NCBI GenBank assembly: GCA_964624825.1
Contig: CAZUYD010000008.1
Span: forward strand, 1 to 64,000
Origin: Enorma sp964624825
GTDB taxonomy: Bacteria > Actinomycetota > Coriobacteriia > Coriobacteriales > Coriobacteriaceae
Length of the DNA stretch: 64,000 bases
Direction: 5' to 3'
Position 1 is the first letter of the stretch. Every line of letters starts with the position of its first letter. The position numbers and the translations under genes were made by a program. Shown here in pieces: positions 1 through 9,026 of the stretch. The notes beneath the pieces were generated by a model, which did no database searches, was not told where the DNA came from, and saw only the letters and a list, made by a program, of their open reading frames with translations.

Positions 1-34
1 AAGCAAAACGGGAGCCCGGTTTCCCGAGCTCCCG
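1..34 (-). terminator. Rho-independent terminator of the Ca2+ ATPase gene
   Basis: Perfect 7 bp stem CGGGAGC (9-15) / GCTCCCG (28-34). Read on the minus strand it is followed by a T-rich tail (complement of positions 1-8). It lies 55 bases past the stop codon of the ATPase gene, after a second hairpin at 53-85. Confidence 0.75.
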
Positions 35-52
35 CCCCTTTGCCCTATGAGC

Positions 53-85
53 GTGGTGATCTAGCACCTGATGCTAGGCCACCGC
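53..85 (-). repeat. Copy a of the dispersed YYYRACRCCAGRYGTYAGA palindrome
   Basis: Minus-strand 19-mer CCTAGCATCAGGTGCTAGA at positions 78-60. It sits directly after the ATPase stop codon. The core is flanked by complementary outer bases (53-58 with 80-85, including one T-G wobble), separated from the core by a two-base mismatch. One of seven copies in the window. Confidence 0.6.
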
Positions 86-89
86 CAGG

Positions 90-2768
90 CTACTCCTTCT
101 CAACCGAGCGCATGATGGCCTTGTAGATCTCGACCAGCGGGATGATCAGGAAGCCCAGCACGAGCGCCGTGATCATGCCACGCGGCTCGAGCGCGGTCAC
201 GCCGAAGAAGATCTCGGCCAGCGGATCGAACTCGACGACGATGAGCGTGAGGACGAGCGCGAGCGCCGCGGCGCCCCACAGCCACTTGTTCTGCTTCTTC
301 ATGTGGAAGATGGACGCGCGACGGCTGCGCATGTTGAAGCAGTGGAAGATTTCGACCATGTTGAGGGTGATGAACGCCATCATGACGCCCTCTTCGTCCG
401 CCGTTCCGGCGACCATATCGGCAATGTCGATGTACCCCAGGTCGAAGTACACGCCCGCGAAGAACGAGGCGAGCACGAGCACGGTGATGATGAGGCCCTG
501 AACGATGGTATCGAAGCCCATATGCCCTGCGAACACGCCGTCAGTGGCGTTGCGCGGCTTGCGCTTCATCACGTCGCCCTCGGCCTCCTCCATGCCGAGC
601 GCGAGCGCCGGGAAGCAGTCGGTCACGAGGTTCACCCAGAGCAGCTGGATGGGCTGGAACAGCGTGAAGCCGATGAGCGTCGCGGCGAACACGCTGAACA
701 CCTCAGCCAGGTTCGCCGAGAGCAGGAACTGAATCACCTTGCGGATGTTGTCGTAGATGCGGCGACCTTCTTCGCACGCGTTGATGATGGTGGCGAAGTT
801 GTCGTCGGCAAGCACCATGTCGGCCACGTTCTTGGTCACGTCGGTGCCGGTGATGCCCATGCCCACGCCGATGTTGGCGTGCTTGATGGACGGCGCGTCG
901 TTCACGCCGTCGCCGGTCATGGCGACGACCTTGTTCTTGGACTTCCACGCCTCGACGATGCGGGTCTTGTGCTCAGGCTGAACGCGCGCGTACACGCCGT
1001 AGCGCTCGATCTGGGCGTCAAGCTCCTCATCGGACATCTTGTCGATCTCGGCGCCGGTAATGGCCTCGTCACGGCTCTCAACAATGCCGAGGTTCTTGGC
1101 GATAGCCACCGCGGTGTCGATATGGTCGCCCGTGATCATGACGGCGCGAATGCCCGCGCCATGCGCCTCTTCGATAGCGGGTGCGACCTCGGGGCGCTCG
1201 GGATCGATCATGCCGGAAAGGCCGCAGAACACGAGGTCGTGCTCGAGCGCCTCGGCCGAGTAGTCAGCGGGCTTCTCGGTGTAGGTGCGGCTCGCGAGCG
1301 CCAACACGCGCAGCGCCTGGTCGGCCATGCCCTTGTTGGCAGCGAGCAGCTCTTCGCGGCGCGCATCGGTCATGGGAACGACCTCGCCGTTCTCATACAC
1401 CTGGGTGCAGAGACTCAGCACCACGTCGGGCGCACCCTTGGTGTACTGTTCGAAGGTGCCGTCTGCCTGCTCGACCACGACGGACATCATCTTGCGACCA
1501 GAATCGAACGGCGCCTCGCCCACGCGCGGCTGCTCGGCGGGAAGGTTCGTCATGCCGGCCTTGGCGGCGTCATTCACGAGCGCGCACTCGGTCGGCTCGC
1601 CCACGGCCTCACCAACCTCGGAATCCCACACGGCGTCGGAGCAGAGCGTCATGCCGGCAAGCAGCTTCTCTTTGGGAGCAGCGAGCTCATGGTCCACGAC
1701 CGTCATCTTGTTCTGGGTAAGCGTGCCGGTCTTATCGGAGCAAATCACCTGCGTGCAGCCGAGGGTCTCGACCGCAGAGAGGTTGCGGATGATTGCCTGG
1801 CGCTTGGCCATCTTGGTCACACCGATGGAAAGGACGATGGTCACGACGGCAACCAAGCCCTCGGGAATCGCGGCGACGGCGAGCGACACGGCAACCATGA
1901 AGGTATCGAGCAGCATCTGCGGCTCGGCGGCAACATTGCCGATACCGCTGCGGATCAGGTCAACCGCGAAGATGACGACGCAGATCACGATAACCATGAT
2001 GGTCAAGATCTTGGAGAGCTCGGCGAGTTTCAGCTGCAGCGGGGTGAGCTCTTCCTTCGCCTCGTTCAGGGCGCCGGCGATCTTGCCCATCTCGGTATCC
2101 ATACCGGTGGAAACAACCACGGCGCGGCCGCGGCCATATACCACGGTGGAGCCCATGTAGCACATGTTCTTGCGGTCGCCGAGCGGCACATCGTCGGTGC
2201 CCTCGTCCAGCGCGATGATGTCCGCATGCTTCTCGACCGGCACGGACTCGCCGGTAAGCGCCGCCTCCTCGATCTTCATGGACGCGCTCTCGAGTACGCG
2301 GCAGTCGGCCGGAACCGAGTCGCCCGCTTCGAGGAGAACCACGTCGCCAGGCACGAGCTCAGACGAGTGCAGCTGGATCAATTTTCCGTCGCGGATGACC
2401 TTGGACTGAGCAGCGCTCATCTCCTGCAGGGCGGCAAGCGCCTCCTCGCTCTTAGCCTCCTGAATCACGCCGAGGGCGGAGTTGATGATGACGACCGCCA
2501 TGATGATGATGACGTCCGCCCACTCGGACTCGCCCTGGATCATGCCGGTGACAGCCGAAATGACGGCGGCCACGATGAGCATGATGACCATGGGGTCGGC
2601 CATCTGCTGGAAGAAGCGGATCCAAAGCGGAGTCTTCTCTTCCTCCTTGAGCTTGTTGAGGCCGAACTTCTCAAGACGCGCCTGCGCCTCTGTTGAAGTT
2701 AGACCCTCCTCCGAACTGGTGGACTGCTCTTTGAGCACATCCTCTGCCGAAGCAAGATATTCCTTCAA
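90..2768 (-). CDS. Calcium-translocating P-type ATPase (type IIA, SERCA-like)
   Basis: Membrane pump that exports Ca2+ at the cost of ATP. Motifs are in the expected order: TGES actuator loop near residue 172, PEGL in M4 near 303, phosphorylated Asp in CSDKTGTLT near 345, TGDGVNDAP hinge near 619, and NLVTD in M6 near 710. PEGL plus NLVTD is the calcium-site signature of type IIA pumps (family knowledge). A cation-ATPase N domain and a C-terminal four-helix domain are present; about 10 membrane helices. I place the start at TTG 2768 (892 aa), because AGGAGG lies just upstream at the usual distance. The ATG at 2789 overlaps that ribosome binding site and would add seven residues. Single-gene transcript ending in the terminator at 1-34. 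Confidence 0.9.
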   Translation of the reverse strand: MKEYLASAEDVLKEQSTSSEEGLTSTEAQARLEKFGLNKLKEEEKTPLWIRFFQQMADPMVIMLIVAAVISAVTGMIQGESEWADVIIIMAVVIINSALGVIQEAKSEEALAALQEMSAAQSKVIRDGKLIQLHSSELVPGDVVLLEAGDSVPADCRVLESASMKIEEAALTGESVPVEKHADIIALDEGTDDVPLGDRKNMCYMGSTVVYGRGRAVVVSTGMDTEMGKIAGALNEAKEELTPLQLKLAELSKILTIMVIVICVVIFAVDLIRSGIGNVAAEPQMLLDTFMVAVSLAVAAIPEGLVAVVTIVLSIGVTKMAKRQAIIRNLSAVETLGCTQVICSDKTGTLTQNKMTVVDHELAAPKEKLLAGMTLCSDAVWDSEVGEAVGEPTECALVNDAAKAGMTNLPAEQPRVGEAPFDSGRKMMSVVVEQADGTFEQYTKGAPDVVLSLCTQVYENGEVVPMTDARREELLAANKGMADQALRVLALASRTYTEKPADYSAEALEHDLVFCGLSGMIDPERPEVAPAIEEAHGAGIRAVMITGDHIDTAVAIAKNLGIVESRDEAITGAEIDKMSDEELDAQIERYGVYARVQPEHKTRIVEAWKSKNKVVAMTGDGVNDAPSIKHANIGVGMGITGTDVTKNVADMVLADDNFATIINACEEGRRIYDNIRKVIQFLLSANLAEVFSVFAATLIGFTLFQPIQLLWVNLVTDCFPALALGMEEAEGDVMKRKPRNATDGVFAGHMGFDTIVQGLIITVLVLASFFAGVYFDLGYIDIADMVAGTADEEGVMMAFITLNMVEIFHCFNMRSRRASIFHMKKQNKWLWGAAALALVLTLIVVEFDPLAEIFFGVTALEPRGMITALVLGFLIIPLVEIYKAIMRSVEKE

Positions 2769-2789
2769 AATGTATCCCTCCTGATACAC

Positions 2790-3350
2790 CTGAGATTTGG
2801 GCGCGAGGCGCCCCTTACATTAGCACGACGCCCGATCATAACTCCAGGAAGGCAAGGGCTCGTCATGATTAAAGCTTTATGATAGCCCAGCCGCCCTTGG
2901 ATTGCCACGCAGGCGGGCGCATTTCTTAGCCGGCGCGACGCGATATGGTATGTCGGCCTGACGCGACACGATGAAGGTGCAGACGCAGTGGTATCTGTAC
3001 CATGATGAAGCAGATGCTGAGCCTGTTCGGGCTCCGCGCAGAATGGCATGCATACTCATGCCTACCGCGCTTCTTTCGATGCAGCGACTCGCGCCCTTCA
3101 AACAAGCGATGTTCTATGGGACACCTGGGGGCGATTGATATCTCGAAATCGTCGAGCATGACCCGCAGCTGCCAAAAAGCCACGCGCACGGGCGAGCCTC
3201 ATTCCCAGCACGGGCACCAAGGGAACCAAGGCAAAAAGCCGCGCGCGGACGAGCCTGCATCGCGTGGCTCGCATGCCGTGGAATGAAGCGCCCGGAAGCG
3301 CTGCGCGCAAGCGCGGTGTCGCCCTTGCGCGCAGTCTCGTCCCGCATCGC
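2790..3350. other. 560 bp intergenic region, no gene seen
   Basis: No open frame here has a ribosome binding site or recognisable protein. The left part must hold the promoter of the Ca2+ ATPase. The right end carries a perfect 11 bp hairpin (3301-3311 with 3324-3334) downstream of the flavin oxidoreductase. It has no T tract, so it is only a possible terminator. Confidence 0.5.
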
Positions 3351-5345
3351 TTACAGGTGGTTCGCCACCTCGAACGCATCCCAGATGGCATACATGATGT
3401 TCGACACGCGCTTGGCGTCGCCCAACAGATGCACATTGGGCACGTCGAACTGGATGTCCTGGTAGAGGGCATTATCCTCACGATATCCCACGCAAAGGAT
3501 CACGCTGTCGCAAGCGATTGCGCGCTCGCCCTCGGCGGTAGCCACCGTGAGCTCGCCACCCGCGAAGCCCTGTGCCTGCGCGCCGCACACGCACTCGATG
3601 CCGTTGAACGGCACCAGGCGTTCAAGCATCTCTTTATTGGCGCTGCAAAGCGGAGCGTTCACTGCGAGAATCTTGGGCAGCGCCTCGACGATGATGACCT
3701 CTTTGCCCTGCTCGGCCAGCCAAAGCGCGGTCTCGCATCCCACAAGTCCCCCGCCTACGATGACGGTGCGCGCGCCGGGGTCAACCTGTCCCATGAGCAC
3801 CTGCTCGGCGGTGAAGGTGTGCTCATCGTCGCCCAACGAGAAGCGCTTCGGGGTAGAGCCGGTTGCCACGATAACAACGTCCCACGAGGGGTCACGCGCT
3901 TCGTCGGCCATCACGGTACGGCTTAGATGCACCGGCACGCCAAGCCTCTCGAGCTCGGCAGCGTACCATGCGGCAAGCGCATGGTCGTCCTCCTTGAAGT
4001 CCGGCACGCCGCCGGGAATGAGATTGCCGCCCAGGCGGTCGCTTGCCTCGAAGAGCTCGGGCTTGTGCCCGCGCAGGGCAAGCGTGCGCGCCGCCTCGCA
4101 GCCGGCGGGGCCGCCACCGACCACCATAACGCGCTTGGGCGCGCCCACCAGCGGCTCGTAGGCCATAGCGCGCTCACGCGCGGCCTGCGGGTTTACGGCG
4201 CAGTTTATCATCGAGTATTCCTGCACGCGACCCATGCAGCCTTCCTGGCAGGAGATGCACGGGCGTATTTCCGAAAGGCGCCCGGCGCGGATCTTGTTCA
4301 CGATGTCCGGATCTGCCAGCAGCGGGCGTCCAAGACCTACCATGTCGCACTCGCCGGCCTCGATGGAGGAGGCAGCCGTATCGGGGTCATCCATGCGACC
4401 AGCAAGCAGCACGGGTATGCTCACGACCTCTTTCACGAGCTTGCCGTACTCGCGATAAAGCCCCTTCTTCTGATACATGGGCGGATGGTTCCACCACCAC
4501 GCATCGTAGGTGCCCACGTCGGTGTCAAGCGCGTCATACCCGTACTTTTCTAGAAGCTTGGCGGCCTCGAGACCCTCCTCGATGTCGCGACCCTTTTCTT
4601 CAAATTCCTCTCCGGGAAGCGCGCCCTCGCGCCAATCCTTGATCATGGACTTCAACGAGAAGCGAAGCGCCACCGGGAAGTCCTGCCCGCAACGGCGCTT
4701 GATTTCTTCGACGACCTCGCGCGCAAAGCGCAAGCGGTTCTCTAGGCTGCCGCCGTACTCGTCGGTGCGAAGGTTGAAAAACGAGATGGCAAACTGATCG
4801 AGCAGGTATCCCTCGTGCACGGCATGGATCTCCACGCCATCGAAGCCCGCGCGCTTGGCGTTGGCGGCGCCGTCGCCAAACGATTTCACGATAGCATGGA
4901 TCTCGTCCACCGTGAGCGGGCGGCACGTCTTGTCAAGCCAGCGATGAGGGATGGCGCTCGGCGCCACAGGCGGAAACTCGCCCAGATTGGTGGGAATGGT
5001 CACGCGCCCGAAGCCGCCCGACATCATGAGAAAGATCTTCGCCCCGTAGGCGTGCACGCGCTCGGTCATCTCGCGGCTGGTACGCACGAAATGCACCGGG
5101 TTGTAGGTAGAGTTGGGGCAGTTGGGCATCGACTGCTGCTCTACCGTGTTGTCTGAGAAGGTAACACCCGTGATGATGAGCCCCGTACCGCCCTTGGCGC
5201 GCTCGGTGTAGTAATCTATGCCGCGCTGGTTCCAGCCACCTTCGGAATCGGAGAGTCCCAAGGGGCCCATAGGCGCCATCGCATACCGGTTCTTAACCTC
5301 TACGCCGCCGATCTTGATAGGTGTAAACAGAATCTTGTGCTCCAT
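3351..5345 (-). CDS. NADH:flavin oxidoreductase, Old Yellow Enzyme / BaiCD / 2,4-dienoyl-CoA reductase type
   Basis: 664 aa. The N-terminal FMN-binding TIM barrel (residues ~1-340) starts with FTPIKIGGVEVKNRYAMAPM. A 4Fe-4S site reads CISCQEGCMG, with a further Cys 11 residues on (near 363-381). FAD and NAD(P) Rossmann motifs follow (VVGGGPAGCE near 405, VIVGGGLVGCE near 530). This layout matches enzymes reducing activated C=C bonds: 2,4-dienoyl-CoA, enoates, and bile-acid intermediates in gut anaerobes. The substrate cannot be told from sequence. Start ATG 5345 is chosen for the AGGGG upstream and because it begins the conserved domain; the frame is open for 73 more codons upstream without homology. 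Its neighbour is a decayed MFS gene. Confidence 0.85.
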   Translation of the reverse strand: MEHKILFTPIKIGGVEVKNRYAMAPMGPLGLSDSEGGWNQRGIDYYTERAKGGTGLIITGVTFSDNTVEQQSMPNCPNSTYNPVHFVRTSREMTERVHAYGAKIFLMMSGGFGRVTIPTNLGEFPPVAPSAIPHRWLDKTCRPLTVDEIHAIVKSFGDGAANAKRAGFDGVEIHAVHEGYLLDQFAISFFNLRTDEYGGSLENRLRFAREVVEEIKRRCGQDFPVALRFSLKSMIKDWREGALPGEEFEEKGRDIEEGLEAAKLLEKYGYDALDTDVGTYDAWWWNHPPMYQKKGLYREYGKLVKEVVSIPVLLAGRMDDPDTAASSIEAGECDMVGLGRPLLADPDIVNKIRAGRLSEIRPCISCQEGCMGRVQEYSMINCAVNPQAARERAMAYEPLVGAPKRVMVVGGGPAGCEAARTLALRGHKPELFEASDRLGGNLIPGGVPDFKEDDHALAAWYAAELERLGVPVHLSRTVMADEARDPSWDVVIVATGSTPKRFSLGDDEHTFTAEQVLMGQVDPGARTVIVGGGLVGCETALWLAEQGKEVIIVEALPKILAVNAPLCSANKEMLERLVPFNGIECVCGAQAQGFAGGELTVATAEGERAIACDSVILCVGYREDNALYQDIQFDVPNVHLLGDAKRVSNIMYAIWDAFEVANHL

Positions 5346-5585
5346 ATACACATCCCCTCTCTTCGAAAATGCGCAATCTTGAAAAAGCGCAATCGAAACC
5401 ACTCCCTTACGCCCAAGCAGCTCACCTCCGATCATCGGGCGTTCGGGCATCAAGCAAAACCTCTTCGGTACTCCAGCGCACCATCGATGGAATCGATAGC
5501 GCACCGGCATATCAATCATAGTCCGAAGAACGGCTGCAACCCAAATTACCAACCGCCAGCGCAACCGCAGCGTCCCAACAGACAG

Positions 5586-6122
5586 TCAGGCGCACTCGAT
5601 GGTGCCGCGAAAACAGGCGTACACGATGAGCGCCACGGGCACCGCGAGCGCGAGCACCGGATAGAACAGCCCCAGGTCAAGCGACCCAAAGAGCAGCCCT
5701 CCCACAACAGAACCAAGCATCGTGCCCGCATCGAACCCCATGTAATAGGTGCTATTCGCTATACCGACATGTTCAGGCTCCACCAGCTTGACCGACGTCG
5801 CCTGGCACACCGAGACTATCACGCCGTAACCGCCCGCCATGAGCACCGCTGCTGCGAACATCGCGAGGTCGCCCTGCATGACGGTGAGCAAAGCGAACGA
5901 TCCCAGCGAACATGCGGACGAGGCGCCTAAAAAGACTGCGACCCGCACGGTATCGAACGCACGCTTGAGCGCATAGCGCAAAAAGAGCAGCGCCACAGCG
6001 TACACGGGGAAGAACAGGCTCACGTTCACGCTAAGCCCGCGCGCCTCCACCAAGCTCACGATGAACGACTGCGTGGCCATGTAGGGCAGGGTGAAGAGCG
6101 CGGCGACGAGCGATGCCAGGGC
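5586..6122 (-). pseudogene. 5'-truncated MFS transporter remnant (C-terminal half)
   Basis: The readable frame gives about 175 residues with five to six hydrophobic segments typical of the second half of a major facilitator. It ends in a Lys-free TM and a short tail. The frame starts abruptly with FVALASLVAALFTLPYMATQ right after an in-frame TGA (6131-6129). The N-terminal six helices are absent. The first ATG (6080) is in mid-helix and has no good ribosome binding site. It therefore looks like a remnant. The homology stops at the same point where the tail of a Fis-type regulator begins on the other strand. Confidence 0.7.
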
Positions 6123-6191
6123 AACAAATCATCCGCGGCTCGAATTCTCGGCATCTCGCGCACCACCCTCTATGGGCTGCTGGGTGCATAG
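6123..6191 (+). pseudogene. C-terminal Fis-type helix-turn-helix tail of a lost regulator
   Basis: Reading 6123-6191 on the plus strand gives about 22 codons ending in TAG. They contain AARILGISRTTLYGLL, a typical HTH_8/Fis recognition helix as found at the extreme C-terminus of sigma-54-type activators. No start codon or upstream domain remains; upstream sequence is the antisense of the MFS remnant. I read it as the surviving 3' end of a regulator once divergent from the MFS gene. The call rests on a short motif. Confidence 0.55.
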
Positions 6192-6279
6192 ACGTACGCG
6201 CCGCAACAGGTAATGTCACTTTAATTCGGCAATCGGTTGTTTTTCACCGACGAACGGTCATTTTCTCCTTCATTTCGCA

Positions 6280-6285
6280 TATAAT
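6280..6285 (+). promoter_or_regulatory. -10 box of the pyruvate kinase promoter
   Basis: Perfect TATAAT 57 bases upstream of the pyk start, in a short AT-rich stretch (6220-6290). I see no convincing -35 at 17 bases; only the -10 is supported. Confidence 0.55.
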
Positions 6286-6341
6286 ACGCCGCGATGACAC
6301 ATACAAGATGACTACATTGCAGTGCGCACATGGAGGTATTG

Positions 6342-7811
6342 ATGTACAAACGCACCAAGATCGTCTGCACGATGGGGCCAGCGTGCGATAGCGACGAGAC
6401 GCTGCGCGAGATGATGCTCGCCGGCATGAATATCGCCCGCTTCAACTTCAGCCACGGTTCATACGAGGAGCACCACGAGCGCATCGAGCGCGTGCGCCGC
6501 GTTGCCGCCGAGCTCGACAAGACGATCGGCATCATGCTCGACACGAAGGGCCCCGAGGTTCGCACCGGCCTTCTCAAAGATCATCAGAAGATCGCGGTCA
6601 AGGCAGGCGACTCCATCGTCGTCACCGCTTGCCCCACCTCTGAGGACTTCCTGGGCGACGCAAGCCATATCTCGCTTGACTATCTCGATCTTCCGAACGA
6701 GGTCAAGGAGGGCTCGCGCATCCTCATCGACGACGGCATCGTGGAGCTCGTGGTTAGCCACGTTGACGGCCAGGACATGTACTGCGAGGTCAAAAACGAC
6801 GGCGAGATCGGCGAGCGCAAGGGCGTCAACCTCCCCAACGTCGAAATTGGCCTGCCCGCCATCACCGAGCGCGACCACGCCGACATCCTGTTTGGCTTAA
6901 AAGAGGGAATCGACTATATCGCCGCCTCGTTCATCCGCAACGGCGCCGCCGTGCGCGAGCTGCGCGAGCTCTGCCGCGAGAACGGCGGCGAGCACGTGGG
7001 CATCTTCCCGAAGATCGAATGCGCACTGGGCGTCAAAAACTTCGACGAGATCCTCAAGGCATCCGACGGCATCATGGTTGCCCGCGGCGACCTGGGCATC
7101 GAGATCGCACCGGAGCTCGTGCCGCACCTGCAGAAGAAGATCATCAAGAAGTGCAACGCAGCGTATAAGCCGGTCATCACCGCCACGCAGATGCTCGATT
7201 CCATGATTCGCAACCCGCGCCCCACCCGCGCCGAGGTTGCCGACGTCGCGAACGCCATCTACGACGGCACCGATGCCGTGATGCTCTCCGGAGAGTCCGC
7301 GGCCGGCAAGTACCCGGTCGAGGCGGTTCGCATGCAGGCGAACATCGCGCACGAAACCGAGCAGTATCTGGGAGCGCATGCCGAGCTCAAGGTGCCCGAT
7401 GGCAGCCATGGCACGCGCGTGATCAACAACGTCGTCGGCCTCTCGGCCGTGAACATGGCGACGACCGTGGGCGCGAAGTGCATCGTGGTGCCCACCACGA
7501 CCGGCCGTACCGCGCGCCTCATCTCGCACTTCCGTCCGAGCACGCCGGTCGTTGCGTTCTCGCGCCATCAATGGGCGGTTCAGAAGATGCTCATGTACTG
7601 GGGCGTCGAGCCGCATCTTGCGGCCATCACCCGCGGCAGCGTGGACGACACGGTTGCAAAGGCGATTGAGTCTGCCAAGGAGCGCGGCTATGTGGAGAAG
7701 GGCGATGTGACGGTCGTGACCGTCGGCGACCCCAAGACTGCCGTAGATTCCACCCTCGGCGATGGTAAGCGCAGCTCTACGAACGTGGTCTTCGTTGCCC
7801 AGGTGGACTAA
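6342..7811 (+). CDS. pyk: Pyruvate kinase
   Basis: 489 aa, glycolytic enzyme (PEP + ADP to pyruvate + ATP), cytosolic. Family motifs are present: YKRTKIVCTMGPA at the N-terminus, FNFSHG, MLDTKGPEVRTG, catalytic Lys in FPKIECALG (near 222), ARGDLGIEI (near 246), and TATQMLDSMI with TRAEVADVANAI (near 280). It lacks the extra C-terminal PEP-utilising domain of some Gram-positive enzymes. Start ATG 6342 follows GGAGG (6332-6336) at five bases. An in-frame ATG at 6330 overlaps that site and is unlikely. Monocistronic, with a strong terminator. Confidence 0.95.
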   Translation: MYKRTKIVCTMGPACDSDETLREMMLAGMNIARFNFSHGSYEEHHERIERVRRVAAELDKTIGIMLDTKGPEVRTGLLKDHQKIAVKAGDSIVVTACPTSEDFLGDASHISLDYLDLPNEVKEGSRILIDDGIVELVVSHVDGQDMYCEVKNDGEIGERKGVNLPNVEIGLPAITERDHADILFGLKEGIDYIAASFIRNGAAVRELRELCRENGGEHVGIFPKIECALGVKNFDEILKASDGIMVARGDLGIEIAPELVPHLQKKIIKKCNAAYKPVITATQMLDSMIRNPRPTRAEVADVANAIYDGTDAVMLSGESAAGKYPVEAVRMQANIAHETEQYLGAHAELKVPDGSHGTRVINNVVGLSAVNMATTVGAKCIVVPTTTGRTARLISHFRPSTPVVAFSRHQWAVQKMLMYWGVEPHLAAITRGSVDDTVAKAIESAKERGYVEKGDVTVVTVGDPKTAVDSTLGDGKRSSTNVVFVAQVD

Positions 7812-7850
7812 GCCTCTGCAGGCAGCCCCCGCAAGTTAACTGTTTTCCCA

Positions 7851-7891
7851 AGAGGGTCGCAGCAACGGTACGCTGCGACCCTCTTTCTGTC
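7851..7891 (+). terminator. Rho-independent terminator of pyk
   Basis: Perfect 13 bp stem AGAGGGTCGCAGC (7851-7863) / GCTGCGACCCTCT (7872-7884), 8-base loop, then TTTCTGTCTT. Confidence 0.9.
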
Positions 7892-8032
7892 TTGAGGCAT
7901 CGGCGACAGCGACGGCGACTTCAAGGCCGTCGCATCCCGACAGAGCATCGGCCAGAGCGGCATCGGCCAGAGCACGCGTTCCAAAGCTTATGCGGCCGTG
8001 AGCCTGTGAACGCCGAGCAACGCTCCATCCCT

Positions 8033-8869
8033 CTACTGCAAGCGCTCCCCGATAAGACGATCGGTTGAGTCGATGACCTCTGTAAACGTGCGATCGAAGA
8101 ACTCATCGGTAAGCAAGCGGTAATGGTTTGGCTCGGCGGGAGCCTTGTTGGTGCGCACAATCTCGTGCGCGACGCCGATCGTCTTATACACGGTCGGCTC
8201 GTCTATACGATATTGGGGAAACGCGGCGGCCGTTGCGAGCAGGCGCGGCGTCGGCCGGGGCACGAGCTCGATAGCGAGCGTTTTGCCGAATGCGTCGAAA
8301 TCCCCTTGCTTTTTGATGCGAAAATGCTCGCTTGGCACGCCGCCGATCGACTCGAGATACTCGTTGACCCGCCGGTTCCAGATGCGATCGGCAAGCAGAT
8401 GCGACCATACGCCCAACGTAAGGTCGAAACGCGAGCGCGCGATGGCGTCAGCCGAGGTCTCAGCATCGCGCACATCGCTCACGTTGCGCGGCACCTCCGC
8501 TATGCCCTCATAACGCTGCGGATAATGAACGTAATTGACGCGTTCGACCTCTTGTTTAATCGATGAGGCCAAAATGGGTGCGCTGCCTGGAGACGCGCTC
8601 GCGGCTTCTTTGAGCCCACGCGCTGCCGGCACCACGTAGTCGTGCCAAAATTCCTCTTCGCGAGGCTTCGGGATGAACTCGGGCTTCGCAAAGTGGGTAA
8701 TGCGATAGGCGATCGGCTCCTCAATGCCTGGAACCATATATCCGACGGGGATATCGGGAAGAAACGCGCCGAGCAAAAACGCGTTACGGTCGAGGACGCG
8801 ATGCGCCACGGCGCCATCGCGACCGAACAGCTGCTCCGTCTGCGCGATATGAATGTTCCAACTTGGCAC
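8033..8869 (-). CDS. Zinc-dependent phospholipase C-like protein (PF00882-type)
   Basis: 278 aa from GTG 8869, which gives the usual N-terminus PSWNIHIAQTEQLF of this group. The frame is open 44 codons further but those residues look non-coding. It has AFLLGAFLPDIPVGY, LGVWSHLLADRIWN and several His residues suited to metal binding. Soluble, no signal peptide. The fold is that of zinc-dependent PLC/S1-P1 nucleases, but activity is unknown for this bacterial subgroup. The ribosome binding site (GGAA) is weak. A distant relative with the same fold lies at 51467-52411. Confidence 0.6.
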   Translation of the reverse strand: MPSWNIHIAQTEQLFGRDGAVAHRVLDRNAFLLGAFLPDIPVGYMVPGIEEPIAYRITHFAKPEFIPKPREEEFWHDYVVPAARGLKEAASASPGSAPILASSIKQEVERVNYVHYPQRYEGIAEVPRNVSDVRDAETSADAIARSRFDLTLGVWSHLLADRIWNRRVNEYLESIGGVPSEHFRIKKQGDFDAFGKTLAIELVPRPTPRLLATAAAFPQYRIDEPTVYKTIGVAHEIVRTNKAPAEPNHYRLLTDEFFDRTFTEVIDSTDRLIGERLQ

Positions 8870-8985
8870 GGCCGTTCCAATCGACGTCGACCTTCGGTGG
8901 CGCACGTTATTTCCAACCCTCATGCGGGTCGCTTCCGCACGCGGCGCGCCGGACGCTACCCGTTGCCCGGCGCGGTGACACGCAA

Positions 8986-9020
8986 GGCGGTGGCCTAACA
9001 CCAGATGTCAGACCGCCGCC
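8986..9020 (+). repeat. Copy b of the dispersed palindrome
   Basis: Plus-strand 19-mer CCTAACACCAGATGTCAGA at 8994-9012 with complementary outer arms (8986-8993 / 9013-9020, one wobble). It lies between the start of the phospholipase-like gene and the stop codon of pheT. Confidence 0.6.
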
Positions 9021-9026
9021 ATCATG

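Noticed and set aside
303..2696. Very long plus-strand open frame antisense to the Ca2+ ATPase
   Set aside because: His/Gly/Asp-rich translation typical of the antisense of a GC-rich gene, with no ribosome binding site; the opposite strand encodes a clear P-type ATPase.
5555..5568. GCCAGCGCAACCGC shared with 55596-55609
   Set aside because: Only 14 bases in GC-rich sequence with unlike flanks; likely chance.
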